Shown in pieces: positions 45,952 through 54,488 of a stretch of DNA of 64,000 nt. Position 1 is the stretch's first letter; each line of letters opens with the position of its first letter. The stretch is from Streptomyces sp. Mut1 (lineage in GTDB: Bacteria; Actinomycetota; Actinomycetes; Streptomycetales; Streptomycetaceae). The stretch spans positions 248,001 to 312,000 of the forward strand of contig NZ_CP120997.1 in the NCBI RefSeq assembly GCF_030719295.1. Direction: 5' to 3'. Below the pieces are notes generated by a model. That model made no database searches. It was given only the letters and a program-made list of their open reading frames with translations, and was not told where the DNA came from. A program made the translations under genes and the position numbers.

Positions 45952-47364
45952 TCACCGGGGCTGGGGGCCGAACCACACGGTGGTGGCGTTGCAGAACTCA
46001 CGGATGCCGTGTCCGGCGAGCTCGCGCCCGTAGCCGGAGCGCTTCACGCCGCCGAAGGGCAGCGCGGGGTGCGAGGCGGTCATGCCGTTGAAGAAGACAC
46101 CGCCCGCCTCCAGGTCGCGGATACAGCGCTCGGTCTCCTCGGTGTCGCGGGTCCAGACGTTGGAGCTGAGCCCGAACGGGGTGTCGTTGGCCAGCTCCAC
46201 GGCCTCGTCCAGGCTGTCCACCCGGTAGAGGGAGGCGACGGGGCCGAAGGTCTCCTCGTGGTGGATACGCATGTCGGACGTGATCCCGGCGAGCACGGTG
46301 GGGGCGTAGAACCAGCCGTTCTCCAGCCCGCCGCGCAGTCCCCCGGGCCGGCCGCCGCCGCACAGGGCGCTCGCCCCCCGGCGCACCGCGTCGTCCACCA
46401 GCTCCTCCAGATCGGCGCGGCCCTGCTCGCTGGCGAGCGGTCCGACGTCGGTGGACTCCTCCAGCGGGTCGCCGACGGTCAGGTCGCGCATGCCGACGGT
46501 GAAGCGTTCGGCGAACTCCTCGTACACGGCGGTGTGCACGATGAACCGCTTGGCGGCGATGCAGGACTGCCCGTTGTTCTGGGCGCGGGCGGTGACAGCG
46601 GTACGGGCGGCCTTGGCGACATCCGCCGAGGGCAGGACGAGATAGGGATCGCTGCCGCCGAGTTCCAGGACGGTGTGCTTGACCTCGTCGCCCGCGACGG
46701 AGGCGACGGAGCGTCCGGCCGGTTCGCTGCCGGTCAGGGTGGCGGCCACCACCCGGCGGTCGCGCAGGATGCCTTCGACGGCCTTGGAGCCCACCAGGAG
46801 GGTCTGGAAGCAGCCGGCCGGGAAGCCGGCGCGGCGGAACAGGTCGCCCAGGTACAGCGCGGTCTGCGGCACGTTCGACGCGTGCTTGAGCAGCCCCGTG
46901 TTGCCGGCCATGAGCGCGGGGGCGGCGAAGCGCACGACCTGCCAGAGCGGGAAGTTCCACGGCATCACGGCGAGCACCGGGCCCAGCGGCCGGTAGCGGA
47001 CGAAGGCGCGGGAGGCACCGGAGTCCTCGACGTCGGCGGGCGCGGGGTGCTCGTCGGCGAGCAGTTCCTCGGCGTGCGCCGCGTACCAGCGCATCGCCTT
47101 GGCGCACTTCGCGGCCTCGGCGCGGGCGGCCGAGACCGGCTTGCCCATCTCCAGGGTCATGGTGCGCGCGATGTCCTGCTGGTCCTCGTCGAGGAGGTCG
47201 GCGGCCCGGTCGAGCAGCCGGGCCCGTTCGGCGAATCCGGTGGTGCGGTACTCGCGGAAGGCGGCGTCGGCCGCGGTGAGCCGCCGCTCGATCTCGTCGG
47301 CTTCCAGCGCGTCGAACGTCCTGAGTGTCTCCCCGTTCGCGGGATTGACCGTCGCGATGGGCAT
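45952..47364 (-). CDS. gabD: NADP-dependent succinate-semialdehyde dehydrogenase
   Basis: 470-residue aldehyde dehydrogenase. The segment PVLAVMPWNFPLWQVVRFAAPALMAGNTGLLKHASNVP is typical of actinobacterial GabD-type SSADH, with the catalytic Glu in VLELGGSDPYLVL and the nucleophile Cys in NNGQSCIAAKRFIV. The GDEVKH and EETFGPVASLYRVDSLDEAVELANDTPFGLSSNVWT segments are standard. It oxidises succinate semialdehyde to succinate (GABA shunt) and perhaps related aldehydes. ATG 47364 has AAGGAGG. It lies just upstream of the phosphoketolase gene with a 43-bp gap and may be co-transcribed with it. Confidence 0.87.
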   Translation of the reverse strand: MPIATVNPANGETLRTFDALEADEIERRLTAADAAFREYRTTGFAERARLLDRAADLLDEDQQDIARTMTLEMGKPVSAARAEAAKCAKAMRWYAAHAEELLADEHPAPADVEDSGASRAFVRYRPLGPVLAVMPWNFPLWQVVRFAAPALMAGNTGLLKHASNVPQTALYLGDLFRRAGFPAGCFQTLLVGSKAVEGILRDRRVVAATLTGSEPAGRSVASVAGDEVKHTVLELGGSDPYLVLPSADVAKAARTAVTARAQNNGQSCIAAKRFIVHTAVYEEFAERFTVGMRDLTVGDPLEESTDVGPLASEQGRADLEELVDDAVRRGASALCGGGRPGGLRGGLENGWFYAPTVLAGITSDMRIHHEETFGPVASLYRVDSLDEAVELANDTPFGLSSNVWTRDTEETERCIRDLEAGGVFFNGMTASHPALPFGGVKRSGYGRELAGHGIREFCNATTVWFGPQPR

Positions 47365-47555
47365 GACTGTGGCCTCCTTGCCTCGGTATCTCGACCGTGC
47401 CGCGCCGCGCGCCGGGCCGCAACGCGGGCCGGGGCACACCGCGGCCCCGCCACCGCGTACCCGGCCGGAGCGGATCATGCGTACTGCGCGCACGCGATCC
47501 GCGCCGGGGGGCCGCGGTGAGGGGGCCGGTGGGCGGCTCCGGGCCGGGCCCCGCC

Positions 47556-48089
47556 TCAGACCAGGGCGGGGGCGGCATCGGAGGTGTGGACGTGGACGGT
47601 CTCGCCGCTGCCTGCCGGGACGGGTTCGGGGATCTCCGCGACCACGGCCGGCGGGCGGCGGGACTCGCGGACGCCGGGCAGCGGCGGCAGCGGGACCAGC
47701 TCGATGTGCTGCGGCTCCTGGGCGTACCGGGTGAACCAGACGACCTTGCCCTCGGCGGTCCGGCAGGTGCCCCAGCTGTCGCTGAGGGCCATGACCCGGC
47801 TCAGGCCGCCGCCCTCGTGGAGCAGGCGCGGCATCTCGGAGCCGCTGTCGGCGACGGAGACCGTGAGGTGCCGTCCGGACCAGCGGAGTTCGACGACGCA
47901 GCGGTTGTCGTCACCGACATGCCGTTGGACATTGGTCAGCAGCTCCTCCACAGCACGGCACACGGGCCGGATGTGGAGTTCGAGACTCCAGTGGCGGAGG
48001 TGGGCGGCGACTATCCGTCGCAGCTGGTCCACACGGTCCGCGGAAACCTGGAGTTCGACCAGATAGTGCCGGTCGAGTGGAACGGTCAT
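47556..48089 (-). CDS. ATP-binding anti-sigma-factor-like protein (RsbW/HATPase type)
   Basis: 177 residues. The N-terminal 125 residues form a GHKL ATPase fold with N-box VCRAVEELLTNVQRHVGDDNRCVVELRW (about 42-69), the ADSGSEMP G1 segment and a GGGLSRVMALSDSWG G2-like segment. Such stand-alone domains are anti-sigma factors/serine kinases or regulators, abundant in Streptomyces. A Pro-rich tail of about 45 residues follows. No cognate sigma or anti-anti-sigma gene is next to it. Start ATG 48089. Confidence 0.8.
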   Translation of the reverse strand: MTVPLDRHYLVELQVSADRVDQLRRIVAAHLRHWSLELHIRPVCRAVEELLTNVQRHVGDDNRCVVELRWSGRHLTVSVADSGSEMPRLLHEGGGLSRVMALSDSWGTCRTAEGKVVWFTRYAQEPQHIELVPLPPLPGVRESRRPPAVVAEIPEPVPAGSGETVHVHTSDAAPALV

Positions 48090-48177
48090 CGTCGAGGCTC
48101 CTCACATCGAGGCCCACGTTCTTCGCCCCGTTGAACCAACGACCCCCGAATACGAAGAGTGAGCAGATGTCTCTTCT

Positions 48178-48199
48178 GGGTCACTCCACAGGGTGACCC
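48178..48199. terminator. Hairpin between ATPase gene and molybdenum hydroxylase operon
   Basis: GGGTCAC (48178-48184) and GTGACCC (48193-48199) form a 7-bp perfect stem with an 8-nt loop, about 80 bp past the xdh-type operon's last stop codon. Could alternatively be an operator for the ATPase gene. Confidence 0.35.
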
Positions 48200-48279
48200 G
48201 GCTGGGCCGCTCGCGCAACACGTCGGGGCGCGCACCCCCGGTGACCGGCGCGTTCGCGCATCCGGGGGACGCTCGGCGG

Positions 48280-50379
48280 TCAGGGCAGCCGGGTGAGCAC
48301 CCGGTCGGGGGTGAGCGGCAGGGTGCGCAGCCGGACGCCGGTGGCGTGCCGGAAGGCGTTGCCGATGGCCGCGGCGGCTCCGACGATGCCGATCTCGCCG
48401 ATGCCCTTGCTGCCCATGGGGTTGAGGTGCGGGTCGTCCTCCTCGATCCAGTGCGCCTCGATGCCGGGCACGTCGGCGCAGGCGGGCACGTGGTAGGAGG
48501 CGAGGTCGCGCTCGGTGAAGTCGCCGAAGACCGGGTCCAGGGTGCTGCCCTCGGTCAGCGCCATGCCGATCCCCATGGTCATGCCCCCGATGAACTGGGA
48601 GCGTGCGGTACGGGAGTTGAGGATGCGGCCCGCCGCGAAGACACCGAGCATGCGCCGCATCCGGACCTCTCCGGTGCGGGTGTCGACGGCGACCTCGGCG
48701 AAGTGCGCCCCGAAGGCGTGGCGGGCGTACGGGGATTTTTCGGCGGTCTCCTCGGTGGTGTCGGCGGTGGCTGTCACTCCCCCGTCGGGCAGCGGCCCGG
48801 TGTGCGCGTCGAGCCGTTCGACGAGCGCGGAGGCCGCCTTGTGCACGGCCCAGCCCCAGGAGGCGGTACCCGAGGAGCCGCCTGCCACCGGCCCGTCGGG
48901 CAGGTCGCTGTCGCCGATGTCGATCGTCAGGTTGTCCAGCGGGGTGCGCAGGACGTCCGCGGCGATCTGCGCGAGGACGGTACGGGCCCCGGTACCGATG
49001 TCCGTCGCGTTGACCGCGACGCGGTAGGAGCCGTCGGCGGCGGCGTGCGCCGAGGCGTGGCAGGCGGAGGCGTATACGGGGTACGTGGCCGAGGCGACGC
49101 CCGAACCGATCAGCAGGGCGCCCTCCCGGCGGGTGCCGGGGGCGGGGTCGCGCTCGTGCCAGCCGAAGCGTTCGGCGCCCTCGCGCAGACAGGCGGCCAG
49201 ACCGCGGCTACTGAAGGGCTTCCCGGAGTCGGGTTCGTCGGCCGGGTCGTTGCGCAGCCGCAGTTGAACGGGGTCGATGCCGAGTTCCGCGGCGAGTTCG
49301 TCCATGGCGGATTCGAGGGCGTACATGCCGGGGGCCTCGCCCGGGGCGCGCATCCACGAGGGGGTCGGGACGTCCAGGGCGACGACCCGGTGCGTGGTGC
49401 GGCTGCTCGGTGAGCCGTACATGACGCGGGCCGGTACGGCTGCCTGCTCCACGAACTCCTTGATGGTGGAGGTGTGGGTGACGACCTCCTGGGCGAGAGC
49501 GGTGAGGGTGCCGTCGGGCCGTGCCCCGAGCCTGACGCGCTGCACGGTGGGCGCGCGGTGTCCGACGACCGCGGGCATCTGGCGCCGGGGCAGGGCGAGT
49601 TCGACGGGGCGCCCGGTGTGGAGCGCGGCCATCGCGGCGAGCACGGCCTGGGGGCGCGGGGTGCCCTTGGAGCCGAAGCCGCCGCCGACGTGTTCGGAGA
49701 CGGCGGTGACCTGGTCCGTCCGCAGCCCGAACGCGGCGGCGAGGGTGTCGCGCACGGTGGTGGCACCCTGGCTGGAGTCGTACACGGTGAGATGGCCGTC
49801 GGGCGACCAGTGGGCGGTCGAGGCGTGCGGTTCCATCGGATGGTTGTGCAGGGCGCCGAGGGTGTAGGTGGCGTCGATGCGTACGGGGGACGCTTCGAAG
49901 GCCCGGTCGAAGTCGCCGCGTTCCCGGACGGCCGGATAGCCGCCGTTGGCGTTCTCCGGGGTGTAGAGGCCCGGGTGGTCCTCGGTCAGCACGACGTCGT
50001 GCGGGGCCGTCTCGTAGGTGATGTGCAGCGCCCGGGCTCCGGCGCGGGCGCTCGCCAGGGTGTCGGCCACGACGAGCGCGACGGGCCAGCCGCGGTGGGG
50101 CACCCGGTCGTTCTGGAGGACGGCGAGGATCGGGTCGTCCGGCTCCTGGATGCGGGGCGCGTTGTCATGGGTCAGGACGCTGTGGACGCCGGGCTGCGCG
50201 AGGGCGTCGACGGTGCGGACGGCGGTGACCCGGCCGGCCGGCACGGCGGCGGGTACGGGCCAGGCGTACAGGCAGCCGGGCAGCCCGCGCTCGGCGGCGT
50301 AGCGCGCGGCGCCGGTGACCTTGTCCCGGCCCTCGCGGCGGACGACGGGGGCGCCCAGTGGCTGGGGGGCTTGGCTCAT
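48280..50379 (-). CDS. Molybdenum hydroxylase, molybdopterin-binding large subunit (PaoC/XdhA type)
   Basis: 699 residues of the xanthine dehydrogenase/aldehyde oxidoreductase family large subunit. Typical features in order: GAARYAAERGLPGCLYAWPVPAA; HHP-like ALHNHPMEPHASTAHW; GGGFGSKGTPRPQAVLAAM (Moco loop); MRAPGEAPGMYALESAMDELA; GTGARTVLAQIAADVL; and near the end SKGIGEIGIVGAAAAIGNAF. The last contains the conserved active-site Glu. It oxidises aldehydes or N-heterocycles. It forms a three-gene operon with the FAD and [2Fe-2S] subunits, with a 10-bp gap to the former. Confidence 0.9.
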   Translation of the reverse strand: MSQAPQPLGAPVVRREGRDKVTGAARYAAERGLPGCLYAWPVPAAVPAGRVTAVRTVDALAQPGVHSVLTHDNAPRIQEPDDPILAVLQNDRVPHRGWPVALVVADTLASARAGARALHITYETAPHDVVLTEDHPGLYTPENANGGYPAVRERGDFDRAFEASPVRIDATYTLGALHNHPMEPHASTAHWSPDGHLTVYDSSQGATTVRDTLAAAFGLRTDQVTAVSEHVGGGFGSKGTPRPQAVLAAMAALHTGRPVELALPRRQMPAVVGHRAPTVQRVRLGARPDGTLTALAQEVVTHTSTIKEFVEQAAVPARVMYGSPSSRTTHRVVALDVPTPSWMRAPGEAPGMYALESAMDELAAELGIDPVQLRLRNDPADEPDSGKPFSSRGLAACLREGAERFGWHERDPAPGTRREGALLIGSGVASATYPVYASACHASAHAAADGSYRVAVNATDIGTGARTVLAQIAADVLRTPLDNLTIDIGDSDLPDGPVAGGSSGTASWGWAVHKAASALVERLDAHTGPLPDGGVTATADTTEETAEKSPYARHAFGAHFAEVAVDTRTGEVRMRRMLGVFAAGRILNSRTARSQFIGGMTMGIGMALTEGSTLDPVFGDFTERDLASYHVPACADVPGIEAHWIEEDDPHLNPMGSKGIGEIGIVGAAAAIGNAFRHATGVRLRTLPLTPDRVLTRLP

Positions 50380-50389
50380 GGCGGGGGTC

Positions 50390-51376
50390 CTAGGGTCGGG
50401 CGGCGAGTTCGGCGAGGGCGTCGACGGCCAGGTGGCGGGCGAGGCGGACCTTGAAGGCGTTGTCGCGCAGCGGGCGGGCCGCGGCGAGTTCGGCGTCGGC
50501 GGCCCGCAGGAAGGTGGCGTCGGTGGCGGGCGCGCCGTGCAGGATCCGCTCGGCGGTACGGGCCCGCCAGGGCCGGTGGGCGAGTCCGCCGAACGCCAGC
50601 GCCGCGTGCTCGATCTGCCCGTCGCGTACGCGCAGGACGGCGGCGACGGAGGCCAGGGCGAAGGCGTACGAGGCGCGGTCGCGGGCCTTGTGGTAGAGGC
50701 TGACCGCGCCTGCGGGCAGGGGCGGCAGCAGCACCTCGGTGACGAGTTCGCCCGGCCGGACGACCGTGTCGGCGTCGGGGTTGTCGCCGGGCAGCCGGTG
50801 GAAGCCGGTCATCGCCACGGTCCGTTCGCCGTCCGGTCCGTGCAGGACGACGTCCGCGTCCAGGGCGGCCAGCGCGACGGCCATGTCGGAGGGGTGGGTG
50901 GCGACGCACTCCTCGGAGTGGCCGATGACGGCGAGGTCGCGGTGGGCGCCGTCGCGAGCGGGGCAGCCGGTGCCGGGTTCCCGTTTGTTGCAGGGCTTGG
51001 ACGCGTCCTGGAAGTAGGTGCAGCGGGTGCGCTGGAGGAGGTTGCCGCCGGTGGTAGCGATGTTGCGCAGCTGCCCGGACGCGCCCGCGAGCAGGGCCTG
51101 GGACAGGGCGGGGTAGCGGGTGCGCACGGCGGGGTGGGCGGCCAGGTCGCTGTTGCGCACGGTGGCGCCGACGCGCAGGCCGCCGTCGGCGGTGTCCGTG
51201 ACGTGGTCCAGCGGCAGCCGGCTCACGTCCACGAGCATGCCGGGCGTCTCCACGCCGAGCTTCATCAGGTCGACCAGGTTGGTGCCGCCGCCCAGGAATC
51301 TGGCCCCGGGGTGGGCGGCGCACGCGCGGACCGCGTCGGTGACGGATGCGGCGCGCAGGTAGGCGAAGGGTTTCAC
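50390..51376 (-). CDS. Molybdenum hydroxylase FAD subunit with [4Fe-4S] loop (PaoB type)
   Basis: 328-residue FAD-binding subunit (CO dehydrogenase medium-subunit fold). FAD motifs RFLGGGTNLVDLMKLGVETP and ATTGGNLLQRTRC are present. The insertion TRCTYFQDASKPCNKREPGTGC (four Cys around residues 120-141) matches the extra [4Fe-4S] cluster of E. coli PaoB, so it is more like a periplasmic/cytosolic aldehyde oxidoreductase than a classic xanthine dehydrogenase. GTG start at 51376 overlaps the [2Fe-2S] subunit stop by 4 bp, so they are coupled. Confidence 0.9.
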   Translation of the reverse strand: MKPFAYLRAASVTDAVRACAAHPGARFLGGGTNLVDLMKLGVETPGMLVDVSRLPLDHVTDTADGGLRVGATVRNSDLAAHPAVRTRYPALSQALLAGASGQLRNIATTGGNLLQRTRCTYFQDASKPCNKREPGTGCPARDGAHRDLAVIGHSEECVATHPSDMAVALAALDADVVLHGPDGERTVAMTGFHRLPGDNPDADTVVRPGELVTEVLLPPLPAGAVSLYHKARDRASYAFALASVAAVLRVRDGQIEHAALAFGGLAHRPWRARTAERILHGAPATDATFLRAADAELAAARPLRDNAFKVRLARHLAVDALAELAARP

Positions 51377-51954
51377 AGCGCCACGTCCTCGATCGCCTCG
51401 ACGATGCGGGGGTAGGCGCCGCACCGGCAGAGGTTGCCGCTCATCCGCTCGCGGATCTCCTCGGCGTCGAGCCGGGCCGGGGCGCCCACGGGGGCGTCGT
51501 GCGGGGTGACGTGGGAGGGGAAGCCCTGGCCGGCCTCGGCGAGGACACCGGCGGCGGAGCAGATCTGGCCGGGTGTGCAGTAGCCGCACTGGAGCGCGTC
51601 ACGGTCCAGGAAGGCCTCCTGGAGTGGGTGCAGCCGGTCGCCGTCCGCCAGTCCCTCGATGGTGGTGATGCGGGAGCCTTCCTGGGCGATGGCCAGGAGC
51701 AGGCAGCTGTTGGCGCGCCTGCCGTCCACGAGGACCGTGCAGGCGCCGCACTGGCCGTGGTCGCAGCCCTTCTTCGCCCCGGTCAGGTCCAGGTGGTGGC
51801 GCAGGGCGTCCAGGAGGGTGGTGCGGTGGTCCAGGGTCAGGGTGCGTTCCGCGCCGTTGATGTGCAGGGTCAGGGTGGCCGAGGGGAGGTCGCCGGGCGC
51901 CTGCGGTTGGCCGGCGCCGCCCTCCCACCCACTGGTCGGGTCCACGTGCGACAC
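51373..51954 (-). CDS. Molybdenum hydroxylase [2Fe-2S] subunit (PaoA type)
   Basis: 193-residue small subunit. The plant-type [2Fe-2S] cluster is formed by CDHGQCGACTVLVDGRRANSC and the second one by CGYCTPGQI and CRCGAYPRIVEAIED in the C-terminal part. Upstream linker is poorly conserved. First gene of the three-gene operon; the GTG start at 51954 is followed by SHVDPTSGWEGG. No Tat signal is obvious in the residues shown, unlike E. coli PaoA, so the complex is probably cytosolic. Confidence 0.9.
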   Translation of the reverse strand: MSHVDPTSGWEGGAGQPQAPGDLPSATLTLHINGAERTLTLDHRTTLLDALRHHLDLTGAKKGCDHGQCGACTVLVDGRRANSCLLLAIAQEGSRITTIEGLADGDRLHPLQEAFLDRDALQCGYCTPGQICSAAGVLAEAGQGFPSHVTPHDAPVGAPARLDAEEIRERMSGNLCRCGAYPRIVEAIEDVAL

Positions 51955-52039
51955 CTTTCAACGAGGTCACTTTGTCCGAGTTCTACCAGATGTGAACCGT
52001 CGTTCGGTGCGCCGCCGGGGCCGCCTGCGGGCGTTCGGC

Positions 52040-52426
52040 CTACTTGTTGTCCAGCCGCAGCCGCACTTCCTCCTCCTGGTCGCCCGAGACCGCGCCCACG
52101 ACCCGCACCGCGAAGGCGTCGGCCAGGCCCCGCCGGAGCCGGTCCACGGCCTGGTAGCCGCCCTGCACCTCGGCCGTGACGGGAGCCGAGAGGGCGACGG
52201 AGCCCGAGACCGTCCGGGCCTCGGACACATCGACGGTGGCGGCCCACGCGGTGGGCCGCTTGTCGGCGACCTCGTGGGGGATGTCGGTCGAGGAGCGGTC
52301 GGTGGTGAAGGCGGCCCGCAGCACGTCGAAGACCGTACGCGCGTCGCCCTCCGGGCAGCCGCTGACGACCACCGACACCTCCTGGTCGTGGTGGTCCTCC
52401 GGCGCCTGCTGCTGTGTGCTGTTCAC
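52040..52426 (-). CDS. Hypothetical protein (128 aa)
   Basis: 128 residues starting at GTG 52426, which has GGAAGGAGC at 8-10 nt; the ORF extended upstream to 52510 lacks a ribosome site. Sequence: VNSTQQQAPEDHHDQEVSVVVSGCPEGDARTVFDVLRAAFTTD...VRLRLDNK. Mixed alpha/beta, one Cys. No family recognised. It lies 85 bp from the molybdenum hydroxylase operon start on the same strand. Confidence 0.62.
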   Translation of the reverse strand: MNSTQQQAPEDHHDQEVSVVVSGCPEGDARTVFDVLRAAFTTDRSSTDIPHEVADKRPTAWAATVDVSEARTVSGSVALSAPVTAEVQGGYQAVDRLRRGLADAFAVRVVGAVSGDQEEEVRLRLDNK

Positions 52427-52544
52427 CGCTGCTCCTTCCGAAGAGGGCAATGCCGTCCCCTCCAGGCTCACCCCGCCGGCAGGCGGGTGCGACACGAGGG
52501 GCCGGACCACCCGTGTCCGGTGGCCGGGCGGGTCCGGACACGGA

Positions 52545-52559
52545 ACGAAACATTTTCGT
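52545..52559. promoter_or_regulatory. Dyad ACGAAA-CAT-TTTCGT before the DUF6479 gene
   Basis: Perfect 6-bp inverted repeat in an AT-rich patch (52545-52580) that is probably the promoter of the gene starting at 52579 or 52633. Confidence 0.4.
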
Positions 52560-52578
52560 ACCTATATCCACTTAAAAC

Positions 52579-52965
52579 ATGAATTCAATCTCCACTCCGA
52601 GTGACGCCTTCCTCCTGGGGTATCCGGCAAGCATGGACGTTTCGGATGGAGCCCTGAATTCCCTGGCAGTCACCCTCGCGGACGGACGCGGAGCGACCGG
52701 AGTCGTGCTGGGCGTGATCGGCGTGCTCCTGGTGGCCATGCTGATCGGCGCCTTCTGGCTGGGCAAGCGACGGCACGACCAGGAGCTGCCCCCGCCCCGC
52801 CCGGACGAGCAGCCCGTCGGCCCGGACCACCGCAGCCACGTCGAGCAGGCCGACGTCCACGGCGACGACCACTTCCCGGCCGACGGCAGGGGCCTCTCGC
52901 CGTACGAGCTCGGCGAGAGCGGCAACGAGCCGATCCGGCACGAGGACGACGACAAGCGCGACTGA
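52579..52965 (+). CDS. DUF6479 family membrane-anchored protein
   Basis: Up to 128 residues. An N-terminal segment, a single transmembrane helix (GVVLGVIGVLLVAMLIGAFWLGKRR) and a Pro/Asp-rich cytosolic or exterior tail PRPDEQPVGPDHRSHVEQADVHG...DGRGLSPYELGESGNEP. The order helix, basic residues, PRPDEQP and LSPYEL matches Streptomyces DUF6479 proteins, whose function is unknown. Start is uncertain: ATG 52579 gives an extended N-terminus; ATG 52633 gives MDVSDGALNSL. Neither has a strong ribosome site. The AT-rich upstream patch suggests its own promoter. Confidence 0.7.
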   Translation: MNSISTPSDAFLLGYPASMDVSDGALNSLAVTLADGRGATGVVLGVIGVLLVAMLIGAFWLGKRRHDQELPPPRPDEQPVGPDHRSHVEQADVHGDDHFPADGRGLSPYELGESGNEPIRHEDDDKRD

Positions 52966-53130
52966 CCCTGCCGGGGGTCCCGGGCACCGGCGGCGGGCCG
53001 TCCCGGCCCCCGCGGCGGTGGCGCCGGGCGGCGGCCCCGCGTGTTGCGGGAGCGGCCGCCCGCGGTGAGGCTGGTGAGGGCCCCGAAGGCCCGGCACACC
53101 TGCCGCACTCCCGATGAAGGCAGTACGACC

Positions 53131-53958
53131 ATGACCCCAAGCACCTCCGGCACGGCGCCCGTGCGCGCGGCTCTGACCGGGTCCGCTGCTCCTTGCTGGG
53201 TCAATCTCATGACCCGGGACCTGCGGTCCGCCCAGGAGTTCTACGGCCCGGTGATGGGCTGGTCCTTCCGGCCCGGGAGGCTCGGCCAGGAGTTCTCGGT
53301 GGCCCGCCGCGGTGACGTCCCGGTCGCCGGCATCGGCGCCGTGGCCACCGCCTTCCGCGTCGCGGTCGCCTGGACCCCGTACTTCGCCGTCCGGGACGCC
53401 GATGTGGCCGCCGCCCGCATCCGGGAGCGCAGCGGCACGGTCGCGGTGGGGCCGCTGACGCTCGGCAAGGGGCGCGGCGCGCTGGCCGCCGACCGGGATG
53501 GGGCCGGCTTCGGCATCTGGGAGCGGACCGCGCCGGCGACGTCACCGCCCGCCCCGGACGACTATGCGCACGCCTGGCTGCGGCTGCGGACCCGGAGCGC
53601 CTTCGACGCCGCGATCTTCTACGGCGAGGTCCTGGACTGGGCGAGCGGCCGGCCCGGCGCCTGCGAGGTGGCGTACGCCAAGGACGAGGTCGTCGTGGAG
53701 TGCGGGGGGCGCCAGCTGGCCCGGATCGGTTCGGGCGCGGTCGAGGCGGCGCCGGACCCACTGGTCCGCCCGCACTGGCAGGTGAACTTTCCCGTGGCCG
53801 ACGTGGGCGTCACGATCGGGGCGGCGCGGGAGCACGGGGGCTCGCTCGTGGAGGAGCTGACCCGCGCCGAGGGCCGGGAGGCGACACTGACCGACCCGGA
53901 CGGCGGACTGTTCACCGTCACGGACGTCCACCGCGCCTCCGACGCCGGACCGGCCTGA
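53131..53958 (+). CDS. VOC family protein with two glyoxalase domains
   Basis: 275 residues. Two vicinal-oxygen-chelate halves: domain 1 (about 20-135) with CWVNLMTRDLRSAQEFYGPVMGW and FGIWE; domain 2 (about 145-270) with AWLRLRTRSAFDAAIFYGEVLDWAS and TLTDPDGGLFTVTDV at the end. Two-domain members include antibiotic-binding or hydrolase-like proteins, but this one has no recognised target. Single gene; ATG 53131 follows a weak purine stretch. Confidence 0.83.
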   Translation: MTPSTSGTAPVRAALTGSAAPCWVNLMTRDLRSAQEFYGPVMGWSFRPGRLGQEFSVARRGDVPVAGIGAVATAFRVAVAWTPYFAVRDADVAAARIRERSGTVAVGPLTLGKGRGALAADRDGAGFGIWERTAPATSPPAPDDYAHAWLRLRTRSAFDAAIFYGEVLDWASGRPGACEVAYAKDEVVVECGGRQLARIGSGAVEAAPDPLVRPHWQVNFPVADVGVTIGAAREHGGSLVEELTRAEGREATLTDPDGGLFTVTDVHRASDAGPA

Positions 53959-53966
53959 CTGACGCC

Positions 53967-54458
53967 TCAGGCGACCGGCAGCAGCAGCTCGGGGCGGTCC
54001 CACATCACGGCGGGCGGCGTGGCCCGCACGGTGCCGGTCCGCCGCGCGCCCACCCGCAGGTAGAAGCCCTCCGCCGGGGGATGCGAGACGACGCGTACGC
54101 CGGGCAGCCCGCGGGCGGCGGCCTCCTGGCGCAGGTGGCCGATGAGGAGCCGTCCGGTTCCGGTGCCCTGCGCGTCGTCGGCGACGAAGAGGAGGTCCAG
54201 CTCGGGCGGGTCGAGGACCAGCGCGTAGAAGCCGAGCACCCGCTGCGTCGCCTCCTGCACGGCCACGTGGACGGCGTGCGTCTCGATGTAGTCGGGACCC
54301 ACCCGGTATCCGGCGACCATCGGCGCGTACGGGCCTTCGTACGCCCGCGAGGACCGGACCAGGCGGGTCAGCCGCCTGGCGTCCCGCGCGGTCGCCCGCC
54401 GGATGCGGACCGGGCCGCCGGGCTCGCCCCGGCCCGACGGCGTAACGCTTGATCTCAT
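53967..54458 (-). CDS. GNAT family N-acetyltransferase
   Basis: 163-residue GNAT fold. It has VRIRRATARDARRLTRLVRSS at the start, LDLLFVADDAQGTGTGRLLIGHL (acetyl-CoA pyrophosphate-binding region, Q/R-x-x-G-x-G/A) around 95-117, and ends with a beta-strand YLRVGARRTGTVRATPPAVMWDRPELLLPV. The acceptor is unknown. ATG 54458 (MRSSVTPSGRG) or ATG 54476 could be the start; neither has a clear ribosome site. Convergent to the VOC gene with 8 bp between stop codons. Confidence 0.8.
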   Translation of the reverse strand: MRSSVTPSGRGEPGGPVRIRRATARDARRLTRLVRSSRAYEGPYAPMVAGYRVGPDYIETHAVHVAVQEATQRVLGFYALVLDPPELDLLFVADDAQGTGTGRLLIGHLRQEAAARGLPGVRVVSHPPAEGFYLRVGARRTGTVRATPPAVMWDRPELLLPVA

Positions 54459-54488
54459 GGAGCGAGTATTACGCATCCGCCGCCGGTC

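Noticed and set aside
49474..50454. Large plus-strand frame opposite the molybdenum hydroxylase subunit
   Set aside because: Gly/Val-rich shadow with no family features while the opposite strand has all conserved motifs.
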